Shown one piece after another: positions 54,600-64,000 of a DNA stretch of 64,000 nt; the stretch's first letter is position 1; each line of letters starts with the position of its first letter. The notes below the pieces were generated by a model, which searched no databases, was not told where the DNA came from, and saw nothing but the letters and a program-made list of their open reading frames with translations. Source of the stretch: Locusta migratoria (lineage: Eukaryota > Arthropoda > Insecta > Orthoptera > Acrididae). The stretch spans positions 162,964,549 to 163,028,548 of the forward strand of contig CM048750.1 in NCBI GenBank assembly GCA_026315105.1. Reading direction: 5' to 3'. The translations under genes and the position numbers were made by a program.

Positions 54600-57500
54600 G
54601 ATAGGATAGGATGGGATGTTATGGGCACACAACAACTAGGTCTTTAGAGCCTGTACAAGATAATTAGGCCATACATGTGAAATGAGTAAAATGAAATGAA
54701 CAAAAACAGGAAACAGAAAGGTAAGTAACCAAACTAGACAAACGACTAGGGGAATGGAGCAAATACACAAAAAAATATGGCAAGGTAATAATATAAGGTG
54801 GTCCTCTAAGGTAGAGTTGTAGACGTTTCCAAAATGTTGTACCAGAGTATCATGAACAGCTGATCCATGATATAAAAGTGGTGGGTGAGCCATTCGTTGA
54901 CACCCTAAAACCTCCAGCCCAACAGCTTAAGCCAGAGTCCAGAAAGTTCACAAAAATTGAAAACTTTTGTCACACTCACCTCATTATCAGCTAAAACAGA
55001 GGGCAGGACACCACCAAGAGCCACCACTGCCCTAGCAGCATGGTATTAAATACATTCAAGTAAAATGTGGCATACAGTTATTTACACAGCACAAGCACCA
55101 CAAAATGCGGGATCCTCTCAACGGAGTAAATAGCCATGTATCAGAGGTCAACGCCTGATTCGAAGACATGTTAAGGCCACTTTATGCTGCCTCAATGACT
55201 GACAGATTTGCCACGGTCGATCAGTTGGCTTAACCAACCGCAATTTATTATTCGTCACTGCCTGCCACGCCTCCTCCCACAAATGAAGGGATCTCCACCT
55301 CACCACAGAGGAGATATCCAGCAGGGGAATGGCACAATGTATGATATCACAGCCTTCACATGTGTCCTTGGCAGCCCGATCAGCCATTTCGTTGCCACGA
55401 CTGCCAACATGTCGTGGTACCCAACAGAACATCACTTTCCTCCCCCGCTGCTGGAGAGAGTACATCATATCATGTATGAGCTGTACTATCTTCTCAGCTG
55501 GATACAAATTGCATAAAGACTGCAGCGCACTTAGAGAATCGGAGCACAGAAGAAACTGTGTGCCACAAACCCGCTGCATTTGCTCCAGCGCCCGCAGTAT
55601 CGCGTGGAGCTCCTCTGAGAAAACCGAGTATGCAGGGGGGAGGCTAGTCCTGATGGTGGTGTTGGGGAACACTATGGAGCAGCCTAGCTAGTCCCTGTTT
55701 GGACCCATTCATGCAAACCATGGTAAAATCACAATTATGATCTAAAATGTTAAAAAACATATACTGAAATGTAAAATGGGAAGTAGAATCATTCTTAAAT
55801 GTGTCAAGTCTAAAAGTAAACTTGGCCACTGGAGGAGCCAGGGTGGACACTTACTCCAATCTCGATGTAAAACATTAAAATCAGACACATCCATATCCAA
55901 AAGACAATCCTGAGAATGTATCCCAAAAGACCTCGTTGCTCATAGCCTGGCACGGAAAAGCCGTTCCATAGGAGGGTGAGCAACGACAGGATAGTCTGGT
56001 GTATTTGGCAAGGACAATGTCATATACACCTGGGTGCCACGGGAACTGTCACCGTATGTGAAGTGGCGGCTCACCAGCCTTGGCACAGAGACTTGGTATG
56101 GGACTGGTGCGGAATGCCTCAGTCGCGAGCCGAATCCCCTCATGATGTACCACGTCCAGCATCTTTAAATAAAATCCATAGTCAAGCCGAGTATGCACAA
56201 ATGCTCTATAAAACCAGAGCAGACAATTCCAGTCTGGTCCCCATGAAGTGCGGCTAAGACACTTTAAAATACTTAGTGCCTTGAGGCACCATCTCTTCAA
56301 ATCTTTAAGATGTAGCAACCAGATAAGTTTAGAGTCAAATGTAAGACTCAGAAAAAGCACAGTGTCTTTAAAATTCAGAACAGTGTCCCTCAACCATAGT
56401 TCAGGTAGGTAAAAATAGAACGTGACTGGTTAAAAAGAACACACACAGACTTCTTGGTTTACAATTTAAAATCAGTCTTCTGTGACCATTCGTCAAGCCA
56501 TCTGAGAGTGAGCTGCAACTGTCAAGTTGTCATTGAAAGGCTAGAAGAAGAGCAAAAGACAGAGAAATCATCTACAAATAATGAACACTGAACAGGACTT
56601 TTCACAAAAGGAGTAATACTGTTAATAGCTATAGCAAACAACATCACACTTGAAACTCTACCCTGAGGAACACCGTTTTCCTGCTCAGAGCGGTAAGAGA
56701 GCACCTCACCAACTTGATACCTAAAATAACATGGAAAATGGAAAGACCAAATAAAAATGGGAAGGCATCCATGAAATCCCAATTCATGAAGCTACCTAAG
56801 TATAAGATGGCTCCAAGTAGTATCATAGGTCTTCTTGATATCAAAAACTACACCCAGAAAGTGATGCGGTGCAGGAAAGCCTGTTGCATAACCGCCTCAG
56901 GAGAGCCAGGTTATCAAAGGTGGAACAATATCTCCTGAACCCACACTGGAAGTGACTAAGGAGCTGCCTGGATTCCAACATCCAGATAAGGCAACAGTTG
57001 ACCATACACTCTAGGGTCTTTCCAATGCAAGTAATGAGGGCAACACTACACTAACTGCTGGGGCATGTGGGATCTTTCCTGGGTTCTAAAAGGAGAATTA
57101 AAATTACCTCTCTCCACAAGTCAGGAAAGTGTCCCGACATCCAAATGGCATGAAAATGGTTAAGGAGGGTAAATTTGTTTCACTCTATAAGGTGCCGTAA
57201 CATAGCATAGTGGATTCCACCGAGAGCAGGCGAAGTGTCTTGAGCCACACACAATGCAGAATCCAAATCGCAGAGGGAGAAAGGATGGTTGTACTCCTCA
57301 GTAATTCTGGACCTGAAGTCCAAGAGGCCCCTCTCAGCAGCCACTCTGTGGCGCCAGAATTCTAGATCCTGACTAGCAGTGGCAGTACCAGTAGCGAAGT
57401 GAGTAGCCATGGTCTGGAAAATGTCTGCTGGGCGTGTTTGCAAAGTGCCATTAAGCATTATGGCAGCTATGGGGCACCTTCCTCCTCTTCTAGAAATTCT

Positions 57501-59700
57501 GCCCCCCCCCCCAATGGTCTCCCATACATTCATGCTAATTGTAGAATGATTAATGGAACTCAGGAACTGCTGTCATTACCTCAGTTTGCTCTCTCTAATA
57601 ATCTGACGACAGTTGGCCCTTGCAACCCAAAAAGTGGTGAGGTTCTCTGAAGTCGGATGACACTGGAACTGACGCAGAGCCGCCTGCCTGGTCCTGATGG
57701 CAGATCAGTATTCGTCATTCCACCACGGGACTGCCTGCCATTTTGGACGTCCCAAAGACTGTGGAATGGATGCATCAGCAGCAAAGTGCATCATGGCAGT
57801 AATATGGTGCACCCATTCTGTGACACTGTCACGATGTTCAAGGTTAGCAAGTTGGCCATAAAATGGCCAATCTGCTTTACTGAGCATCCATCATGGTGGG
57901 TGTCTTTCAGGTTCAATTCCATATGATTGGGAAATGTTGATTGGAAAGTGATCACTTCCATGAGATCACAGACCACTTCCCATTGTATAGTGTGGGCAAG
58001 GGCTGCAGAGCAAAAAGTCAGGTCTATGACAGATAATGACCCTGTCGCAGTACAGAAGTGTGTGGGTTGACCGGTGTTAAGTAAATGTGCAATTGACAAC
58101 AAGAGGAGCGGCTCAATGACTCTACCCCTGGGGCAAGTAGTGACAGAGCCCCAAAGCACATTATGTGCATTAAAGTCTCCACAGAGGAGAAATGGCTTGG
58201 GGAGATGGGTAAGAAGGTCCTTCAGGGCCTCTTCATTCAGTGTATCATGAGGGGGCAGATAGAGGGAGCAAAGAGCAAATAGTCAATCGATGATGCACAT
58301 ATACAGAGGCTTGTGGTGAGGGAGAGGGGCTCGGAGTGGTATAAACAAAAATAACCACTCCGCCCTTAGCTCTCTACCCACTACAGCCATCCTTTCTATG
58401 TAGAGTATAACCACGTATCTCAGGAGAGTTGAAAGACTTGAAATTTGTCTCCTGGCGACAACTGAGATAACAGACGAAGTTCCTCCACATGGGTCCTAAA
58501 GCCCTGCATATTCAGTTTTAGTATGGGAGCCATCACTTGCGGAGGATTCACCTTCACCTTCTCTTTCCACCGAGGTAATGAGAGACTCTATAGGGTGGAG
58601 GGTCCGACTTGGGGCAGTTACATGGCACCAAACGCACACAAGCTCCATTGGCTCTGGAGTGGAGTCGGATGAAGCATCTGATACAAGTAAATGGACAGGC
58701 TTGGACACTGTAATTTCCAGTTTATCCTGCAACTGAGACTAATTGGCTGCTTTCTTGGCCTTAGGTGGTTTCAGATGGGTGTCTGTTGCAGAGGTAATGG
58801 CTGTGGTGAATTTTTGGCCATCATCTCTACAGTAGGCATATCAGTGACTTTTTCTGATGGTTGGGGGGCAACCTGGACTTGAAGCTCCTGTGGCTGCAGC
58901 AGCCACTTAGCAGGTGAAGTGGCAAGTGCAAGTATTAGTACTAACACTAACAGACTCAGTTTGCATGACAGCATCACTTTTGGCAACCGGTTTTTGGACA
59001 ACAGAAGCAAAAGATGTGGAAAGGCTGGTGGTTGCATGGCCAGGAAGATTTTCTTGGCCTCAGCATACGAGATGCACTTCATGGTCTTAATTTCCTGCAC
59101 CTTTTTTCCTCAAGGTAAACTTTGCACTCATAACTCCAGACAGGATGATCCCCAGAGCAGTTTACACCTGTGGCAGGTGGTGTACACTCGGCTCAGTCAT
59201 GCACGGCCTTGCCACTGGTGGCCTCATCTTTGGACCTCATTGTGGTAAGCCCGTAGTACTGGCATTTTAAGCAGCGCATTGGGTAGGGGACATATAGTCG
59301 AACCTTCAGACAAAGGAAACGTGCCTTGACATGGTCTGTAAGTTGGGGATTATTGAAGGTGAGGATGAATGAGTCCAATTTCACCAACTTACCATCCGCC
59401 CTTTTCATAATATTTTGTACATTCAAAATACCCTCCTGTGCCCACTCAGATTTCAGTTCTTCCAAATGGATATTGACTAGATCTCTACAGGTCACTAAGC
59501 CTTTGCTGTACTTCAAGGTGCTATGGAACTCTGGCTCTATGGCATATTCATCCAGGAATTTCACATTCAATCAGTTATGTCCCATTTCGCAAGCGTTTCA
59601 CTGATTTCAAACTGCCGGCAATTCCCTCAAGGCCTTTTTGAATATAGAAAGTAGAAACTCCCTCAAATGAGCCGTCTTTTTATTTCACAACAATAAACAC
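54600..59700 (-). mobile_element. I-type non-LTR retrotransposon, near full-length, decayed
   Basis: Minus strand, 5' to 3': ORF1 with a zinc-knuckle remnant (PYPMRCLKCQYYG, frame 59570-59193) and a following IKTMKCISYAEAKK; ORF2 endonuclease (about 58490-57700, SVIDLTFCSAALAHTIQWEV at about 58020); linker and RT (TSPALGGIHYAMLRHLI at about 57200, ENGVPQGRVSS and SLFVDDFSVF at about 56680-56570; thumb at 56390-56050); RNase H (SEELHAILRALEQ, LLCSDSLSALQSL and WVPRHVGSRGNEMADRAAK, 55640-55300); then a 3' UTR. Stops and frameshifts occur throughout. The RNase H domain and knuckle ORF1 place it in the I group. Confidence 0.9.
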
Positions 59701-60330
59701 ATTCTGCACAACAGCCTGTGTTCTGGTGCTGTCTTTTTCTTATTTCTCAAATCAGGAGGACTGGATACCCTAGCCCTCTTTTGGGATTGGGTGTTGGTAC
59801 CCCCCCCCCCCCCCCCAGTGGTACACCCATCCCACTGGCATGTTCAAGGGATAAATTAAAATTATTAATGTGTCCGCCTAGACAGAGCTCCACGTGCCTA
59901 GGTAAGCCTTATATAACTGAGGTGCGGCAATATCCCAGAAGTTGCTCATTAGTGACTATTCCAGCTCAACAGCCATGCTTCCCATTAGCAAGTAGCACAT
60001 CTCAGGACTGAGGTTTTTTTTATAGAGGTATTTTCTTCCTCGTGGCCTGTACTCAGCAAATTAATGCTGAGCCACTGAGGGAGGTGGGGGGAGGGGAGGT
60101 GTATCTGTGGAGAGGCCACACAAATGTAAGGTTCCTGAAGATGGGCAGCAGCCTTCTCAGTAGTTACAGGGGCAACAGTCGGATGATTGACTGAGCTGGC
60201 CTTGTAATGTCAGCTAACGTGGCTTTGCCATGAAGTTACCGTGAATGGTTGAAAGTAAGGGAAAACTACAGTCGTAACTTTTCCCTAATCATGCATCTCT
60301 ACTGTAGGAATGGCGTCTTCAGGGGTAAAA
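59701..60330. other. DNA between two LINEs
   Basis: C run at about 59800-59817. It may include the 5' UTR of the I-type LINE on its right side. No coding signal. Confidence 0.35.
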
Positions 60331-61325
60331 TATTCCGAAGGTAAAATAGTCCCCCATTTCGATCTCTGGGCGGGGACTTCTCAGGATGATATCTTCATCA
60401 AGAAAACGGATCGGAGCTTGGAATGTTCTAACGCTTAATTAGGTATGTAAGTTAGAAAATTTGAAAAGAGAAATGGGTAGGTTCAAGTTAGATATGATGA
60501 TGATAAGTGAAGTTCAGTGATAGGATGAACAGGATTTCTGGTCAGGTGAATACAGGGTTATTAAATACAAAATCAGTTGGTGGTAAAACAAAAGTAGGTC
60601 TGATAATGAATAAGAAAATAGAAATGTGGGTAAGTTACTGGGATGCTTTATCATAGCAAATAGACATGAAGCCAACACTGACCACAGTAGTACAAGTTTA
60701 TATGCCAATTAGATCTGCCAATGAGGGGGAGATGGAAGGAATGTACGAGGAGATAAAAAATTATTCAGACAGTTAAGGGAGACAAAAACTTTATTGTGAT
60801 GGGGAACTGGAACTTGGTAGTAGGAAAGGGAAGAAAAGAAAATGTAGTAGATGAATATGGACTGGGGAAGATAAATAAAAGAAGAGAGCACAATTTAACA
60901 CTTTCGCTGTGGCTGACACTTATAAGCGTACGCGCTCACTGTAGGATAGCGTCAGCTGCAGCGAAAGTGTTAATCATTACAAACATTTGGTTTAATCATC
61001 ATGAAAGAAGGATGTCTACTTGGAAGAGACCAGGAGACACTGGTAGGAACCACATTGACTTTATAATGGTAAGGCATATGTTTAGAAACCGGTTTTAAAC
61101 TTTAAGATATATCCAGGGGCAGATATAGACTCTGACTATATATTATTGGTTATGAACTGTAGATTAAAGCTTATGAGACTGCAAAAAAGGGGGAAATTAA
61201 GGAGATGGAACCTGGACAAATCAAAGGAGCCAGAGGTTGTTGAGAGTTTCACAGGGAGCATTTTGGAAGGATTGACCAAATGGGGGAAAGTAAAATAGTG
61301 GAAGAAGAATGAGTAGCTCTGTGAG
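60330..61325 (+). mobile_element. RTE-like LINE, endonuclease region
   Basis: The start is close to the family 5' region (aggtaaaatagtcccccatttcgatctctgggcggggac). The frame then reads endonuclease motifs: WNV, ISEVQ, VMGNWNLVVGKGRKENVVDEYGLGKINKR, then ITNIWFNHHERRMSTWKRPGDTGRNHIDFIMVR, then a decayed SDH region (DSDYILLV). A 71-bp MITE interrupts the endonuclease at 60899. The RT part is absent. Confidence 0.88.
60899..60969. mobile_element. 71-bp TTAA-flanked MITE (piggyBac-like) inside the LINE endonuclease
   Basis: TTAA at 60895-60898 and 60970-60973. The ends CACTTTCGCTGTGGCTGAC and, read inward from the right, CACTTTCGCTGCAGCTGAC match at 17 of 19 positions. Insert plus one TTAA is 75 bp, so the endonuclease frame stays open across it. 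Confidence 0.88.
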
Positions 61326-61339
61326 ATAGAGTAGTGAGG

Positions 61340-64000
61340 GTTGTTGTTGTTGGTTTTTGGAAGGGACTAAACAGCGGCGGTTATCAGTCCCTTGTTCCAG
61401 TCTGAGAGATAAAATATTTTGTTAAGCATTCCTAAGGAAATACGTTAACAAGTCAAAGTTTGAAACTCACAGGCAAATATAAAGAAAGGATGCAAGTAAA
61501 AATGAAGGGATAAAAGAGCTGAAACAGTACAAGAGTGTTTTTGCTGGGTGATCATAGAAATATAAGGAACACATCCAGCCACTCCGAGACTCTTTAAAAC
61601 CACCTACCTAAAAGACTTAAACAGGTGGAGGACAGAGCAATGACAGACACACAAAACTTTAAATGGATTTGTAAAATCCACACTCATATATAAAATTTAA
61701 AACAGAGTCAACCATGGAGGTATTGTCGGCTAAAGCAAGCTGCAAAGCATCAGGAATATGACAATTTCGTCGCTTTGAGGCTAAATTGTGGCATTCAAGT
61801 AAGATGTGGGCGACTGTTAAAGGCGCACCACATCGACACTGAGGAGGGTCCTCACGACACATAAGGTGACCATGTGTGAGCCAAGTATGGCCTATACGGA
61901 GCCGACAAAGAACAACCGACTCCCTGTGAGAAGCCCTCATAGAGGTCTTCCATGCAGTGGTAGATGGCTTGACAACACGGAGCTTATTTGGTTCAGTCAA
62001 GTCTGCCCATTCAGAATTCCAAACCTCAAAGACCTTACGGGTCAACTGGGTTTGGATGTCTGAGACTGGGAGGCCAATATCCAGGGACCGTGAAGTGGTG
62101 GCCTGCTTGGCCAGCTGATCAATGCGTTCATTGCCAGGTATACCAATGTGGCCCAGCATCCAGACAAAATCAACAGAACGGCCTGATTCACAAAGGGCGA
62201 AGACAGCATCTTGAATTGCTCGCACCACAGTTTGTTTGGGGAGAAACTGGTCGAGGGGCTGTAAGCCACTCATGGAGTCGCTGCAGATGACAAACAACCC
62301 CCTGGAGCGAGGTATTCAAGAGCTCTCAAAATACCGACCAGTTCCGCGGTGAAGATGCTGCTTCCACAAGGCAATGATCGCTGTTCAATGTGGTCACCAT
62401 AGACAAAGGCATATCCAGCATGGCCACCAACCAAAGAACCATCCATGTAAAGAATGTTTGCTCCGTGAAATGTGTCCAGCAGTGCATGGAACTGGCTACG
62501 GAGAATCAGTGGTGGAATGAAGGGTTTCAAGTCCCAGGACAAATCCAACCGAAGCTCCAGGCGAGGAATTGTCCATGGGGGTAGTGGAAAGGAGGAGGGA
62601 GAGGAAGGGAACCAAGTGAGGAGAGAAGGGAACGGACACGGACCGCAATCTGAAGTCCCGACCTGGGCCAACGTCGCGGGGAAGGGAGTGCAGAAAGTGG
62701 GAAGAGAAGCCTGTGGTTCGGACGGTGGGGTGAAGCATGAACCCGGGCAGTATAAGCCACCAACAGCTGTTGCCGGCGATACTGCAGAGGGGGAATACCA
62801 GCTTCAGCTAGAAGGCTCGGTACTGGACTGGTGCGAAAAGCCCCTGTTGCGAGACGCACACCAGTTTGGTGAATGGGGTCTACGACCCGCAAGGCAGAAG
62901 GGGCTGCTGAGTCATAAACCAAGCTCTCGTAATCAATCCGCGATTGAATAAGTGCCATGTAGAGCTGAAGAAGGGTGGAATGGGCTGCTCCCCAACCAGT
63001 ATGGCCAAGGCATCTAAGAATATTTAAATGCTGCCAACACTTCTGTCTCAGCTGATGTACGTGTGGCACCCAAGTCAGCCGGGCATCGAAGACCATGCCC
63101 GGGAATCAATGTGTTTTCTCGACCTGAAGTAGTTCACCACCCAGGTAGGGTGAACTACCTGACGGCGACAGAAGTGCATCATGCGGGTTTTCTGCGCAGA
63201 GAACTAAAATCCGTGAGTAGAGGCCCATGAGTGGGCCTTTCGGATGGCACCCTGCAACCGTCGTTCAGCTACGCCAATGCTAACGGAGCTGAAATACAGA
63301 CAGAAGTCATCGGCAAACAGGGAGCAACTGACTGATGACCCCACAGCCCCAGCAAGACCGTTTATTGCCACTAAAAACAATGGGACACTGCGGACGGAGC
63401 CCTGTGGGACACTGTTCTCTTGAATGTGGGGGGATCTAAAAGAGGCCCCTAACCCTCACCCGAAACGAGCGGTGGAAGAGGAAATTGCGAATAAAAATAG
63501 GAAGGGTGCCACGTAAGCCCCAGTCATGCAGAGTAGTCAACATATGGTGGCGCCAGGTGGTATCATATGCTTTTCAAAGATCAAAAAATACAGCAACCAA
63601 ATGCTCATGCCTAGCGAAGGCAGTGCAAATGGCCGACTCCAGTGACACAAGGTTGTCAATGGTAGAACGGCCCTGGCAGAAGCCCCCCTGTTGTGGAGCA
63701 AGGAGTCCACGCTCTTCAAGGATCCACATAAGCCGCCGACTCACCATACGTTCGAAGAGCTTGCAGAGAACTTTGGTGAGGCTGATCGGACAGTAATTGT
63801 CAGCCACCTGGGGATCTGCTCCAGGTTTCAGCACCGGGATGATAGTGCTTTTCCGCCATCGTGACAGGAAAACCCCCTCTGCTCATAGATGGTTAAACAG
63901 GGCGAGAATGCGGCATTGAAACTCTGGTGAAAGGTGTCTGAGGAATTGGATGTGAATCCTATCTGGTCCTGGAGAGGTATCAGGGCACGCAGTAAGGGCA
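61340..64000 (-). mobile_element. I-type non-LTR retrotransposon, RT and RNase H, running off the right end
   Basis: Minus strand: RT at 63834-63574 (NYCPISLTKVLCKLFERMV, GFCQGRSTIDNL), RT thumb at 63096-62750 (VFDARLTWVPHVHQL, TGVRLATGAFRTSPVPSL), RNase H at 62671-62270 (ILYMDGSLVGGHAGYAFV, TAELVGILRALEY) and 62297-61659 (DSMSGLQPL, VWMLGHIGIPGNERIDQLA). A gag-independent tail follows with a Cys/His cluster (CREDPPQCRCGAPLTVAHILLEC). It is better preserved than the neighbouring copy. Its 3' end is taken at gttgttgttg near 61340, but this boundary is uncertain. Confidence 0.88.

Overview
This is a eukaryotic, intron-rich and repeat-rich window. The repeat set points to an insect, most likely an orthopteran or another polyneopteran: tRNA-derived SINEs whose heads end in a TTCGAATCC-type B box, an RTE-like LINE ending in 'gaagaccacaacaacaac', CR1/Jockey-group LINEs, I-type LINEs with RNase H, hAT and piggyBac-like DNA elements and many fold-back repeats. 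The species call is an inference from these families as I remember them, not a search result.

The only host gene I can support is the 3' half of a nervy / CBFA2T (MTG/ETO) family co-repressor on the + strand. Four coding exons join in one frame: 7468-7672, 19459-19651, 30419-30726 and 35029-35160. Together they give 278 residues: a Ser/Thr-Pro-rich linker, the NHR2 oligomerisation helix, the NHR3 coiled coil and the NHR4 MYND zinc finger. The final zinc-binding cysteine of the MYND finger is carried by the last exon. The NHR1/TAFH exons must lie upstream of the window. The introns are about 11.8, 10.8 and 4.3 kb.

Layout. 1-7467: upstream intron with an I-type LINE gag fragment, SINEs, a TTAA-flanked piggyBac-like MITE and a Jockey-type reverse transcriptase. 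7673-19458: intron with a hAT element (perfect 8-bp target duplication), a 1-kb fold-back, a CR1/Jockey LINE and a 2.1-kb long inverted repeat holding a SINE. 19652-30418: intron with an RTE-like LINE split by a later CR1/Jockey LINE, plus hairpin repeats. 30727-35028: intron with a SINE 14 nt after the splice donor and a CR1-like LINE. 35161-about 42400: 3' UTR candidates and AT-rich DNA. 42.9-64 kb: intergenic DNA with fold-backs, a second hAT, a decayed Ty1/copia element, a long inverted repeat opened by an insertion, a near full-length decayed I-type LINE, an RTE-like LINE endonuclease carrying a 71-bp MITE, and another I-type LINE that runs off the right end.

I saw no new biological system. 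The points most worth checking are the SINE at the splice donor, the accumulation of large hairpins inside the introns of one gene, and several insertions with exact target-site duplications that let the order of events be read.
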